Translations under genes and position numbers: made by a program | Part shown: positions 11,007-23,394 of the stretch, in pieces | Layout of the letters: each line of letters begins with the position of its first letter | How positions within the stretch are numbered: the stretch's first letter is position 1 | Source: Triticum aestivum | Lineage: Eukaryota; Streptophyta; Magnoliopsida; Poales; Poaceae | Assembly (NCBI RefSeq): GCF_018294505.1 | Contig: NC_057814.1 | Location: forward strand, 40,644,398 to 40,708,397 | Reading direction: 5' to 3' | DNA: 64,000 nucleotides | Notes under the pieces: generated by a model | What the model saw: the letters and a program-made list of their open reading frames with translations, nothing else | Database searches by the model: none | What the model was told of the DNA's origin: nothing

Positions 11007-11480
11007 GAGAATAGTGTTGGGATTCGCCGGAGACTCGACGGCGAACAGCTACGAGCTGGCGGCGGCGGAGGCGTCTGCCCGATCGAGGCGGTTGTCGGCG
11101 TCTAGTCACACACAACGCGAGGGCGAACAACACGCCGGGCTGACGACGGGCGGTTCTCGGCGTCCGGTAGCGCCCGATCGGCCAGGTACTGCCGGAGATG
11201 GCGGCGGCGGTGGCGGCGCCTGAGGCGACGTGAAGATAGGGTTCGCCCGATCGGTTTTTTTTTAATCACTCAGGCGTACGCAGTGGGGCGGGCGTGCATG
11301 CGGGCAGGCGTACACCGGGCGTGGGCGCGGACGGGCGGGCGTACGCGACAGCGCCGTACGGCGACGCGGGCGTGCGTACGGCGGGCGGGTATTTTCATAC
11401 GGCGTGTGAAATGACCGCCCTACCCTTTATACGTTTGGGGGGGGGGGGCGGGGGGGGGGGGGGGGGGGTTGTACCGAAGC
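11007..11480. other. GC-rich flank of the FAR1-like gene ending in a G run
   Basis: Upstream of the minus-strand transposase start lie GGCGTACG/GGCGGGCG-rich repeats, then an almost unbroken G run of about 30 bases at 11438-11468 with one C. It probably holds the gene's promoter and leader and perhaps the MULE end, but I found no matching inverted repeat on the left side, so the boundary is open. Confidence 0.45.
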
Positions 11481-11482
11481 AC

Positions 11483-11882
11483 ACCTCTAGAAACATATCT
11501 ACAATATACTTTCTAAACATCCTGCATATAATCAATTAGTAACTGAATGTTGTTCAATATTATTGATCTTAGCAAATTTCATCAGGCCGTTTCACATTTG
11601 GTTTGCAGATTATTATTTTTCATTTGTTGAGTCTACTTTTGAACCGCACACTCCTTTAAGATTATGAAACACATAAAGACATGGGAATCATATATTTTGC
11701 AAACTCTTTGGAGAAATGTTATTCCTATTCATTCAAACGCTGCAAGCTATTAAATCTCCCCAAATATTTGAACGGGTATCCCCACCAAGAATTCAAATTT
11801 TTATCATAAAATAAAATAGTTCTATCATTAACACAAATATAAGTTGTCAGATATATATTTCAATATGAAATGCATACGAATT
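11483..11882. other. AT-rich stretch, no gene seen
   Basis: Between the G run and the hairpin near 11,890 the sequence is AT-rich with no open frame of note and no recognised repeat. It may belong to the Helitron-like end that follows. Confidence 0.4.
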
Positions 11883-11920
11883 AGCTAGGCCGTGCGGATG
11901 CACGGGTGGACGAGTAGTAT
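11883..11920. mobile_element. Possible Helitron-like terminus (hairpin)
   Basis: A hairpin CCGTGC-GGAT-GCACGG sits exactly where the first repeat unit of the downstream family starts, after GACGAGTAGT. Helitron 3' ends carry such a GC hairpin about ten bases before CTRR. The expected CTAG is not intact on the plus strand; on the minus strand CTAG and CTAA follow the hairpin closely. No 5' end was found. Confidence 0.3.
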
Positions 11921-12754
11921 GCTAAATCATGATTCGCTCCTAAAAGGGAGATTATTTGTTTCTCCTAATTGGCCGAATAATAGGGACAGTGATTAATTTT
12001 GTGTGGAAGTGAAAACTATACCAGTATTTGTATCTAATTTTAGAAGACAATTTTTTATGTGCTGCCAAATGATGAGAATTAGGCGCTCAGAGCAGAGCCG
12101 ACACCAAATGGGACTCAAAACAGAGGCGACAGCAAAGCTGCAGTGCTGTTTCATGTAGTACACTTTCAGCTAATTAAGCATGAGAAGACTTCATTCTGAA
12201 CACAAACTAACAACTTTGGACATGACTTGCTGACAAGATAAAATATATGCAAAATTTAGCATCAGTTTCAGAAACGTTGGAAAGAAAACATTTTTGGATA
12301 GTGGCAAACCTTAAACAGGGATAATTATTTGTGTATACTTTGTACACTGTCACCAGTAGCTTATTCTTGATCTATCACTAACAGCCAAAAACTATATAAT
12401 TAGGAAAGCAAGAAATGGCAGGAGAAAAGATGTTAGTTAAGCATAGACAAAGTTCCCTACCAACTCCTTACTGAACGAATCACTAGCACGAATCAACCAG
12501 AATTTCAGGGCTCCTAGCTCCACTATCTTAAAACATGAGAAGATATTTCTTCATTGAGAACACAAACTAACAACTTTGGACATGACTTGCTGACAAGATA
12601 AAATATCTGCAAAATTAGAGCATGTGTTCCACAAACTTTTGAAAGAAAACATTTGGGAAGTAGCAAATCCTAAAATTAGGATGCTTATTTGAGTGTAAAC
12701 TTTGTACAGTGTCACATTATCTTATTCTTGATCTATCAGTGATACATGGGGGTG
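11920..12754. repeat. Repeat-unit family, copy U1 plus start of U2 (partial)
   Basis: Two partial copies of the family spread over 11.9-24.2 kb. Shared blocks are AATTAAGCATGAGAAGA, ACAAACTAACAACTTTGGAC, ATGACTTGCTGACAAGATAA, ACATTT..G.AAGT.GCAAA.CCTAAA and TTATTCTTGATCTATCA. They occur at about 12,165-12,375 and 12,535-12,745. No coding capacity was seen. The second copy is cut by the LINE end starting about 12,755. Confidence 0.7.
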
Positions 12755-13490
12755 GAGTAAAGAATAAAAAAATAGAAAAAGAGGATATACCACCGGCCTC
12801 TGCATCTGGATGATGCATGCAGCCATTTTATTAATTATTCACAAGGACCTGACAAAGTAATACATCAGTAAGCCCGAAGCCTCCATCTTAGCAACACCTG
12901 TCGCTACTCCTATCCCATTGATGAATGGGTGCCAAATGTCCGAGACTAATACAAAACAGACATCGCACCAAAACTAACATCTAAAGCCTGATACCCCATC
13001 CAAGCCACAATGCCGGGACTAGATCACACACCGCTCCGGCACACTCTCAGTTGGCACCACATACACACACTGCAATGGCCGTCACCACCATCTTCCAACG
13101 ACCCATCTTCAGAGTAGATACTGACACATCGGCCTTGCCAGGCCTCTCTACTATCGACGCCACCACGACGCCAGACAACGTCGTCCTCCTGCGCGAGTCC
13201 ATCACCACACATCGAACACCGCGTTTCCACTGCGCCACGCCGCCAAGATCCGCCGCCATCAATGTGTAGGATGAAGCACCGCTCCACCAAAATACCATTC
13301 ACTGGTCCCTCGAGCCCGTGTACACCTCCAAGAATGACGCCCCTAAGGGGGAAATGACACAAGAGCGCCGCTGTTATCCAATCTACTGATCTAGGGTTTA
13401 CCCCAGATGTAGCAGATGGTGGTCTGGAACTTCTCAACGGCGATGCCTTCAAGAAGGGAACGACACCGAAAATTGCCGCAAGATGGCCAT
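12755..13490 (-). mobile_element. LINE 3' end, inserted antisense (truncated)
   Basis: Read on the minus strand, the segment ends in TTAATAAAATGGCTGCATGC, then ATCATCCAGATGCAGAGGCCGG and an A-rich tail (T-rich/A-rich mix near 12,760 on +). That motif is typical of 3' ends of Triticeae LINEs. A 156-codon open frame on the minus strand (13494-13024) lies in the 3' part and has no domain I recognise. It splits a copy of the repeat-unit family, which resumes at about 13,490. Confidence 0.55.
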
Positions 13491-14660
13491 CCATGGCTCC
13501 CGAGAGCGGTGGTTACCATACCGACTTTCTTACCGGAGACATTGTGAGCTTGCATTGACTTATCAGAACTTCTATCAGGAATTGGTAAACATGTGCTCTA
13601 TATGACATTGTTGAATAGCTCGAAAGCATCAATATCATGGTTGTTGTACCATACGGACATTATTGTAGTGGGCGTTCCTAATTACTGAAGGGTGAGAAGA
13701 GACATAGAACATGCTCATATGTACAGTTTAGAACTTGTGCGGGCAAGGAGCAGAGCTCTGCCGTTGCTATGTGGAACATGCTCATATATAGTTTGTGAAG
13801 AAGCCATCAAGCCATCTCCATACCTTTGCGGGCAAAGAGTAGAGCTCAGACTTTGCTTGGTTGATACCAGTAATACCACAAACGTAATGTACATAAGTTC
13901 TGCACTTTGTTAGAATTGGATTCGCACTTGCAAATGCCACAAAACCCCACTCAAATCCTAGGATTGGGAAGCATTAGGATTTGTGATTACACCTGCCTAG
14001 ATACCTACACACGAGGTAACGACATTGCCGTGATTGCCGGATGGAGGTTTAAGGCTTCAGAGGATTTACAGCCAACGGCGGAGGCAGAAGTGACGACCAA
14101 GCAATTCAGTGGATTTAGCCTGGGCATTTTATTTGGTTACAAGAGGGCAATAAGTTGATAGTCACCTCAGTCCCATTCATGATTCAGACGAGTCCAGCAA
14201 TCTAGATGGTATGCCAAAATAACGATCGCTGCTGAAAATGAGTTTGCTTTCTCTCAATTGGCTGAATTGTAGGAACCATGACTAAGTTTGTCCAAAAGGG
14301 AAAATACTATAAGTATTTCTGAAGTTACTCTCCATTCGTTATATATGTTTATGTTCGACCGAACATTGAGAATTAAGTGCTCGGAGAAGAGTTGACAGTA
14401 AAAGGCGCTCGAAACAGAACAGAGGCGACAACAAGTTGTAGTGTTCTTTCAGTTAGTTCAATTTCAGCTATTTAACCATGAGAAGATATTTCTTCATTCC
14501 GAACAAAAAACTAACAAGATAAAATATCCACAAAATTAGACCATCTGTTCCAGAAACGTTCCGATGGAAACATTTTTAGCAACTTGCAAACCCTAAACAG
14601 GGATACTTATTTGAGTGTATACTTTGTATACAGTGGCTTATTCTTGATCTATCACTGATA
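13491..14660. repeat. Repeat-unit family, copy U2 (continued)
   Basis: It starts inside a relic of the exon-like segment (CCCGAGAGCGGTGGTTACC, against CCCGAGAGTGGTGCTTACT near 14,940). It then runs through ATCAGAACTTCTATCAGGAA, GAATAGCTCGAAAGC, CATCCTAGGATTGGGAAGCA and GAGAATTAAGTGCTCGGAG to TTATTCTTGATCTATCACTG. Order and sequence match U3. No complete reading frame is seen. Confidence 0.75.
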
Positions 14661-16637
14661 GAAGGGAGTAGAGTAAAGAATAAATTATGTCTAGCAACTG
14701 ATAGACCACAGAACAAGGTCAGGTAACCTTTGCTAAACTGTCTAAAACTGCACCCCTGACGGCGCCTCTCCGAAAGACTTAGCGCCCGAATCCTTCAGAT
14801 TTTGCCTCTCCAATTCACTGGAAATTTTGGATCAGGTCCTGGTACTTACTTTTGAGGATCAAGCAACTGCGCTCTGCTGATGGAGAGGGTTGCGTTTTCC
14901 TTCAGTGCTGCTTTGAGCCGCAAGAGGCCCATTCCACTGCTCCCGAGAGTGGTGCTTACTGTACCAACTTTCTTAGCGGAGGCGGGATCCACGACATCTG
15001 AGCCCGGAGCAACAGCCTGCTCGAGTTCTGATAACAGAGGTTGCACAATCAGTATCCGGCATCAGATAGACTGGATGATGGTTATTTAGTGAAGAGGAAA
15101 GTGTATTGCAACTCTGTGATGTGCGTCCTCTTCGTCCGTGACATTCAGATAACTAATTCAATGACGCGACTTGATATGTTTAACACGAACGCTATCTCAG
15201 AATGTGATCATCGTAGGAACTACACTGTGGGCTTAAATTAACCTATCAGAACTTCTATCAGGAAGTTCTACACATGTGCTATTTATGACAATGGTGAATA
15301 GCTCGAAAGCTTCAATGCCGTGGTTGTTGCACCATACAATATAGGACATTTATGTAATGTTGTTCCTAATCATTTAAGGGTGACAAGAGAGATGGAACAT
15401 GTTCATATATAGTTTGTGAAGAAGCCGTCAAGCCGTTTGCATACCTGTGTTGGAAAGGAGTAGAGCTTCATAAGTTCTGCATAGCTGTGCACGCAAGGAG
15501 TAGAGCTTGGTCTTTGCTTGGTTCAGACCAATTATACCAGAAACGTAATGCACATAAGTTCTGCACGTGGTTAGAATTGGAATCGCACTTGCAATGCCAC
15601 TAAAATCCACTGACATCCTAGGACTAGGAAGCATCAGGATTTGTGATTATGCCTCCCTAGATTTCCACACACAAGGTAACAACATTAGTGTGGTTGCCGG
15701 CTGTAGGCTTATTGCTTCAGAGGATCACAATGAACAATGTAAGCAGTACCCACGACCAGGCAATCTAGAGGATTTACCTCGGGCAGTCTTCCAAGTTCCA
15801 TACTGTTTTTATCTGGTTACCAAAGGGCAAAAAAGTAGATACCCACTTCAGTACCATTCGTGATTCATAGAGTGCAGCATTCTAGTTGGCCTGCCTTGTT
15901 TGGAAATCACGGATCACTCTTCAAAAGGAGTATTTGTTTTCTCCCAGTTTGCTGAATTATAGGGACCATGATTAATCCGCTCTGAACGAAAAGACATACT
16001 GATATTTCTGAAGTTACGCTCTATTCAATCACAAAAGACTTATAAAATCATCTTTTAGGTGCGGGCAGATAGTGAGAATTAAGTGCTCAGAACAAAGTGG
16101 ACAGCAAAACGCGCGCTCAAAACAGAACAGACGCGGCTGTAGTGTTGTTTCAGTGTACGTAACGTACACTTTCAGCTAATTAAGCATGAGAAGATATTTT
16201 TCTCGCAAAAAAAAACAAGATAAGATATTTCTTCATTCAGAACACAAACTAACAACTTTGGACATGACTTGATGACAAGATAAAATATCTGGTAACTTAG
16301 AGCATCCGTTCGAGATACGTTCGAAAGAGAACATTTGGGAAGTGGCCAACCCAAAAACAGGGATACTTATTTCAGTGTATACTTTGTACAGTTGCTTATT
16401 CTTGATCTATCACTGATACAAGGGAGTAGAGTAAAAAAAATTAGGTCCAGAAACTGATAGACCACAGGACACGGTCAGGTACCCTTTGCTAAACTCTTCG
16501 AAACTGCTCTCTAACAGCGCCTCTCTGAAAGACTTGGCGCACAAATCCTTTAGGTTTGCCTCTATGAACTCTGAAGAATTCTATCACTTCACTTATGTGG
16601 AAGTTTTGGTCAGGTACTGGAACATTGAACATATAAA
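14661..16637. repeat. Repeat-unit family, copy U3
   Basis: The most complete unit. The block around TTCTTGATCTATCACTGATA, CTGATAGACCACAG and GTCAGGTA.CCTTTGCTAAACT recurs at about 14,640-14,860 and 16,390-16,630, so the unit is roughly 1.75 kb. It contains the exon-like segment at 14,848-15,046. The order of parts is as in U2 without the LINE. Tandem duplication of one ancestral segment is the simplest reading. Confidence 0.75.
14848..15046 (-). CDS. Exon-like open segment of unknown gene
   Basis: On the minus strand about 66 codons are open, from MQPLLSELEQAVAPGSD to ISRAQLLDPQK, and stop at a good splice donor (AAAAG|GTAAGTACC type). The middle reads ASAKKVGTVSTTLGSS and LRLKAALKENATL, and the composition is protein-like. 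A decayed relative lies at about 13,491-13,540 in copy U2. I do not recognise the protein and found no neighbouring exon that continues it. It may be the last trace of a duplicated host gene. Confidence 0.3.
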
Positions 16638-16664
16638 CCTCGCTAGGCAACCCACCTAGCGAGG
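16638..16664. repeat. Short perfect inverted repeat
   Basis: CCTCGCTAGG and CCTAGCGAGG are separated by seven bases (CAACCCA). It lies where the U3 homology ends, so it may be a subterminal part of another element that starts here. Confidence 0.5.
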
Positions 16665-17288
16665 GCACTTGCGTGCGCGAACGATTTCTGGTCGAGCGAT
16701 CTTTTTACTGTGCTAATTTTTACCTTGCTGGCGGTTGGTCATCCGTTGGTTCATTTTTCACCCCCGCAACTGTTTCAGAGGTAGATGACAAGTGGGCCTT
16801 GTTAAACATGGGGCCCAGCAATGAATTGAGTTTTGTTCAGATTCTGTGTACACAAAGTGCCGCACATCGGATGGACGCGGTGAAAATCTAGCGAGCAATC
16901 CCTCCCGTCCTGGAGCCCCGCGTCCCTCCGCTTTCCCTCCCAGCCCCTCCTCCCCCCCTGCCCTCCGCCGCCAGCGCGCCTCCTCCTCCCCTTCTCTTCT
17001 CCCCTCGTCCTCTGCTCTCTCTCTTCACCGCCGCCTCTCCTCTCTTCCTCTCTTCCCTCAAGAGTCAAGACAACGTCTCCCACGTTCTCGATCCGGTGCC
17101 ACTGTGCGCCATGATTTCGGATTGGGTGCAAATCGCCGCCATGGAAGAGCAGGGGCTGCGTGGTTTTTGTGGTGGGTGTGGAAGAGCGGGTGAGGGTGAG
17201 GAGGACGGAGGTGGGGAGAAGGAGCAGCGAGGCTTGTGACATGTCAAGGGAAGGAGATGGAGATGGGGGAAGGAGCAGCCAGGCTGGT
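16665..17288. other. Unassigned segment with a CT-rich tract
   Basis: The segment 16,900-17,080 is strongly CT-rich (CCCTCC, CTCCTCC runs), like the 5' untranslated region of a plant gene or a LINE. Open frames on both strands (for example minus 17242-16802) are low-complexity. Nothing here resembles a known protein. It ends at the hAT-like terminus at 17,289. Confidence 0.4.
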
Positions 17289-18000
17289 CAGGGGCGGAGC
17301 CAGAAAATTTGGTTAATGGGTTCACTCAGTAGCTCATTATGAGGACTAGTATGAGTTAATTAAGTCCAAAGTCCAATTTCATACTAACTTACAACAAAGA
17401 GTACATCACTCGAAATAACGTAATGAGTAGAAATATGATATCAATTGTCACATATAAAAGTGAAGAGCGCAAGACATACCGGTTGGATGCAATTTTAAAA
17501 TCAGTTGTTCACATATTATGAATAGTGCAGTACCAAGATAACTTCTTACCTTCAAGTGCAGCTTCTCATCTGCCTGGAATATTGAGAAAATGACCATTTA
17601 ATTAGTTTGACAGGTTTAAAGTAAATACCATCAAGCGAAAGAAGCATGTAAACAAGTAGTTTTAAGCTTGATTCATTATTCCTTTTTTGGTAATATCGGT
17701 TTGCTTATCGAGAGCAACATAAATTGATTGATCTTGAGCCAACCAACATAATCCTTAAGCTGTTCTGGATTAAATGTACGTTGATTACCTTCAATGTCCC
17801 AACGTGGATAATCAAGATTATGCGGTGGCTTGTAATGTCTCCTAGTTAAATATCTTTGCCTAATCTCATCTTGCCTCTTAGGATTTCTGGTCTAATATTA
17901 TATTCTTTTCCGATCAGCCAATCATCTAAATTACTTTCTCTCTTCATAGAATGCTGGGAGGTTACTTGCAGCAATGACATTTGATGCACCTTGTTTACAT
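17289..18000 (-). mobile_element. hAT-like transposon relic
   Basis: CAGGGGCGGAGCCAGAAA at 17,289 matches the form of hAT terminal repeats in grasses, preceded by a candidate 8-bp target sequence AGGCTGGT. On the minus strand at about 17,690-17,945 broken frames read RQDEIRQRYLTRRHYKPP and then FNPEQLKDYVGWLKINQF, resembling the TTF-type zinc-finger region at the start of plant hAT transposases. The frames are shifted and interrupted, and the other terminus was not found. Confidence 0.45.
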
Positions 18001-18432
18001 CTAACGTGTGCCTTGAAGAGTCTGCATCATTATCTGAATGTGGTGATCAATTTCTCTTGGAAAAACACTGTTTGGTAACCTACATCAATTCAGGGAAAAG
18101 GCAGTTAGAAACTTAGGGCAGAGTAATACCGTCTATAGTCTCCAGTGTACTAGGCTCCAACACATGCGCAGAGGGCGGATGTGACCTCGTTCTTACTTTG
18201 ATTGCCGGCCGCGGCCGACCTGTTGTTGCCGACTAGCCGCCGCAATGGGAGAGACTAGAAGGAGACGAGATGCGTGTAGCGCGTTGCGTTACTTGCGTAT
18301 ACATGGTATGGAATCGAACGGTCGAGACTGCTGTGTGGACGAAATCCTATGCCTTCACATTTACCTGTGGGCTTCTTATGTTTTCTGAGAAATAGCTGTG
18401 GGCTTTTGGTTGGACTATTGATTTTTAAAGAA
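18001..18432. other. Unassigned flank between the hAT relic and the Helitron end
   Basis: A moderately GC-rich stretch around 18,190-18,300 (GCCGGCCGCGGCCGACC) lies in otherwise mixed sequence. It could be the promoter and leader of the minus-strand hAT gene. No right terminal repeat of the hAT was identified. Confidence 0.35.
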
Positions 18433-20743
18433 CTAGCAAAGTGGCCCGCTCGATGCGCGGGCTAGAACTTTAGAATGTTTAAAAATGAAAACATATTATG
18501 TGATTTTTTATAATGAAGATTGTGACCAAATGTGATGGCATTTATAAATACATATGATTTGTGCGAACATAATTTTGTCTTAGGTACGCGTTTGGCTTTC
18601 TCATTGACATATAAACATATTTGTTATCCATTTGTTATTTACCTTCTTCTTATGCATACTATAGTAAATATACTTTTATGATGAATCGATTTGTGCTGGA
18701 AACATCTTAAATAAGAAGACATCTTATTGGATTTATCTTATTTCATGCTATTTCCATAAGGTTGTTATTTCTAATTCTGAAGCAAGTCCTGGAAAGGGCT
18801 TAGTAACCCAATGTTAATCTGAATGGTTACCTGAAAAACATAATGTTGTATGAGACCTTGTTACTCAGTCCAGAACAGTGGTTCACACACGTTCTGCACA
18901 ACAGATTGAACTCATTGTTCTCTACGTATTTAACTTTATGATATTTTTGTAATATGCAACTAAATAAATAGATCTGAGACAACAAAAAAGATAATTATTG
19001 TGAGATACATTACTATATTATATCGTTTGGTGTGATGGCAAATTCTACAATCATTAGAATTCGTACTGAGTACCACCACTCTATCATAGCTTTGAGCTCT
19101 AACGTCTAAGAAGAATACATGGTGGAAGTAGCAATGACATAGCATATGCATGACTTCACACTACAGAGCAAAAAATATCCGTTTATTGGCTTCACAAAAG
19201 TTGTATGAAAATGACTCTATCTATGAAATTCACAAGGAATTAACATATAATTTAGAGTATGGAATGGTTAATATTATTCAGGAAAGTGAACTTGAAAAGT
19301 ATAAGAATGCTCATTGTAAATATTGTGCATCTTTTGGCCAATATGCTTAGGATAAGAGCACTTTACTTAACAAAGCATGTGAAATTAACTTAGAGACACA
19401 CTTAAGCTTGTTAATCTCTGGCAACTGCTAGTGGTAGTTGTAGTAATACACATATCTGAATCTGCAAAGCAAGATATGATCATAGTTCAAACATAATTGG
19501 TAAACTTAAGGAACATTCTTCTAACTCTAGCATGTGTAGAAAAATTTCATGTTAGGCCAAAAGCTCCTTGGTATGATACATCCCTTGATAAAGACATGAA
19601 TGATACACTAACCCTCTTATATTTCCTGTCCTATAGAAAACCAAAAGCATAAATGAACAATATTGTTTTTGGTCTAAAATTTATAATATCGAGAAATAAG
19701 ATCAGACCAACTAAAAAACATCAATGGAGAAGTAACATTCCTGATGCATGCACCAGCTGCACCCCGATGCTGTTTTTTTCTTCCAAATTAAATAACTGTG
19801 TCTAGAATCAACCACTAAACAAATGAATATAACGTTTCACATAAATTACTAAAAAAAACATGCTACCTATACTTATTATTATTTTTACATTCAAAACTTC
19901 AGTTGTGGAGAAGTAACATTCACAACTTCAGGTGTAAAGAAGTAACAACATTATGAATGAATACATCACGTAAGGCGTACTTCAGTGGAACATTTTTTTT
20001 ATGTTGAACACATACATAAACAATATATTCCCTTGGTGTGATGTCCTTATTATTGGCAGAATGTTCTTTTTTGTCTTTTCTTTTATTTTTGCTATGTTGG
20101 ATTGCACATGGCCAACCCCCTTCACACATACGCTCCTTGCATCTCCCAGATCACAGCTGAGAGATTTCTAACACGGAGATAATAATTGAGAATTGTTACC
20201 TTCATGTAAATTGTACTTGTTGGTTGTACTAATATGGATTGGCGGGAGTATTTTTCTATGTGATACTAATGAAGAAAGCATTAAGCTAGAGAATGGTGCA
20301 TCACGCAATCAAAAGATGGCTGGAATTTTAGATAGTATATTCTCAACTTTGTGGACATGGCGTTCAGCTGATATATACATCCATGGGCTTAATCAACTAT
20401 TCTGACAGTCAATGTTATCATCTTGCAGGAGGAGACCCTGCAGGATTGAAGGTGGATTGTGCAGTACCGTGGTAGATGTATGATAGAACCCATGCCGCTT
20501 GTTTATTCCAGGGTTGTGACATATCTCACAAAATTTGGAAAAAGAAGGTCATATTATTAAAGCATAGATCACATAATTAAATGTTTACGTAGCTGTGGGC
20601 TATTAGCAACAGACAACAGACAAGAATTTATTTTCCTGATTTTGAAAGGAGAAAAGAAGAATGTAGGATGTGAACAATTTTTGTCACCAATATTTGCATC
20701 ATATCTCTGGCAGAATGTGGAAAGGAGAAATACATGTACGTAC

Positions 20744-20946
20744 TTCTTGGTGCTTATGACTTCTGGAGCATCATGGCCGAACTGCAGCAGGGCGTCATCT
20801 ATAGTTGCACCGGACCTCACAGCAGGACGGAGCTGAGGAGAATTACCGGATGAGAGACTGACTGGCCTGAGCAACCCATCCGTGGAGCGCAGCGTCATCA
20901 ACAGATCATGGATATTATGGAACGTGTACCTGAGCTTTGACTCCAT
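20744..20946 (-). CDS. Exon-like segment of unknown gene inside the probable Helitron
   Basis: On the minus strand an ATG at 20,946 opens about 67 codons, starting MESKLRYTFHNIHDLLMTL and containing RSTDGLLRPVSLSSGN and ATIDDALLQFGHDAPEVI. It ends at a strong donor (AAGAA|GTACGTAC). The frame continues into the intron as low-quality sequence. I do not recognise the product and see no matching next exon. Helitrons often carry such captured fragments, which fits its position. Confidence 0.35.
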
Positions 20947-22077
20947 CTTTGCCTACCGATGCCTCTTCAAATGATAGACATCTGCATTGCTGGATTTCCC
21001 CTCAAGGATTGCTCTCAATTTATCACCGTCTCGTTCACGTACTTATAGCGGCAAGGAAAGCATCTTCTAAGCTTAAACATACCTGAAGAAACATTCCATG
21101 TTGAGGAAATAGGAACTCCCTGCTGAACGGCAAAGATGAGAGTAGGCCTACAAAATAGATAAGGAATGTGTCATACTTCTAGTTCAAAGGATATCTTACA
21201 CCATCAATAAATAGTATGATCATTCAAAGCCATTGGAAGTACTGCATTGTTAATAAATAGTGTGGCTGATAAATTTGGTTGAGTAATGAGATTTTATGCA
21301 TTTGGCTGAGTATTGAGTTCAAAAGAAGAGGCCATTGAAAATACTGCACTGTTAATAAATAGTACTCCCTACATATCAAAATATAAGACATTTTTGCATT
21401 TCAATTTGAACTGCAAAAAATGTTTTATATTTTGATACACAGGTAGTCTGACCATTGGAAGCCACCGAAAGACATGAGAACAGTTATTCAGTTCTACTTG
21501 AAGCTCATTTGATACCTGAGTGCCGAGATGGGCAATTACCTTTCCAGAAGGTGACGCTGGAACCAAAACATAGAAAAAACACTTGGTTGACAAATGGTGG
21601 ACTAACCAAGAGATAAGCATCAAACGGTTGCGAGCAATGCATTCTTTTCCAATGAGTTGACACTCGAGCTAGCTTACTTATAAAAAAAAGATATGGGAAC
21701 AGAACATAAAGAAGAGGAAAACTGTATCGAACACATGCACTGATCCATATGATTAGGTCTTTGGCAAATGCAATCCCCTGTAAACTTCACCAGATTAAAG
21801 TAATAGAAACCCAGGTACACCAAGCACCTGTTTCTATCCAATCGATTGTCATGCATGTACACGTGAGGGTTCCGTGCATTGCGTGTGTGTGATCATCTAG
21901 CCTAAGACTAATCAATCAAGCCAAATTACAGGCCTGCTGCAATCAAATAAATTCATATACGTGTGTGTATAGTGTGTACGTTTTCCATCCGGCAAAAAAC
22001 CATCTGCTAGCTGTAGCTAGCTAGCCTACATAGGATATGTTGTTGTTTCTAGGTAACCTTCGTAGGAATCTATCTAG

Positions 22078-22352
22078 TGACCTGCTCCAAAGCAATCGAT
22101 CTAGCATCATCCTCCTCCCCGAAAGATCTAGCAGCCTGCTCTCAGTAACGAATCGATCTAGCCGCCTGCTCCAAATCAATCAATTTAGCAGCCTGCTTCC
22201 AAAGAGCTAGCTAATCTCCATAGAAATCGATCTAGCAGTCTGCTCCAAAACAATCAATCTAGCAGCCTGCTACCAAAGAGCTAGCTAACCTCCCTACGAA
22301 TTGATGTAGCAGCCTGCTCCAATGCAATCGATCTAAGAGCCTGCTACCAAAT
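22078..22352 (+). repeat. Minisatellite, GATCTAGCAGCCTGCTCCAAA type
   Basis: The core ATCTAGCAGCCTGCT(C/A)C(A)AA recurs about eight times, alternating with CAATCAAT or GAGCTAGCTAA.CTCC. It gives a higher-order unit of about 85 bp made of two half-repeats. Copies are imperfect. It lies inside the probable Helitron. Confidence 0.75.
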
Positions 22353-22664
22353 CTAGTTTCTATATTGATCAGTTCACGGCCTACCGACAGCATCAGTGGC
22401 GTCCATGTTGCATGCTAAGCTAAGGCGTGGTAATACACAGGGTAGGGGAGTCCTGCACAGATAAATCAGATGGGCGTCATACTACCATAGGCGTAGTAGA
22501 GGAGGAGCATATAACATAGTTGAGGATCAGACCATGAATCGCAAAGAAATACTGGCAGCACGTCGTTGATTAACTGTAGATAATAACCAAACATCACGGA
22601 AGGGATTTGGTAAGCACAAAGCGTACCAATCTCGATCCCAGTGGCCAGCATGTTCCATCGCTAG

Positions 22665-23394
22665 TCATCTGGAGATCTTGAGTCGAGTAGGTGGCCGGTA
22701 GAGAGCTCTTGCGTGCTCATTGGAGTTAGGATGTGGTGGTCCCTGTGGCGGCGACGGTGGCCCATGATTATCTTGAGATGGAAAAAAACTGCAGGGGTCA
22801 TCGTGGAGAAGAGGGCATGGACTCAGATTTGATGACGCTGCCGATCTTGTAGAAATAAGAGATTGGATCGTACCTTTACTTAATATCACTTTCAACATCA
22901 TTGGAAGATTGAAACAGAGAACGGCTAGTGAAGAGGCGGCACGGCAGATGAGTTGTGTCAAGGTCTCTCGAGTCAGATTGAGACTAAGCTACGTACTCCT
23001 ACCTACCTGAGCGAGGAGGCTGTGGGCTGCTGCTTGTGCGAGATGCCGCAGAAGAGAAGAGGGGTGAAGGATTATAGAATCGAGGGTGATGTTTTAAGAG
23101 CGATCATGGTGTTGTTCGATAGGTGATTAGGGAAAGATGAAGTCTCAACAGGTGGAAGAGGACCTGATCACGTCTATCCCTTTGTGGAAGTTTTTTTTTT
23201 ACTGATTGAAAGGTTATTTATGTAAGGGCACTGGTGGGTAATTTTCTTGACTTTGTAAGACATTAGCAAGATCAAATGGCTGTTATTCTCTAATCCATAA
23301 AATAAACGGTCGGATGTTTCTAATTTTTTTAGGGATTTTCTAACTAATTCTCTTTTTTCTGCTTAACCCGTCAAACACTTTTTATATATAATAG
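22665..23394. other. Right part of the probable Helitron, no gene assigned
   Basis: A 98-codon minus-strand frame (22,961-22,665) starts MTQLICRAASSLAVLCFNLP and turns proline-rich; I see no domain and no supporting splice sites. The remainder up to the terminus has no open frame of note. Confidence 0.4.

Noticed and set aside
19150..19350. 66-codon plus-strand ORF in the probable Helitron
   Set aside because: Short, AT-rich sequence with no domain and no splice support.
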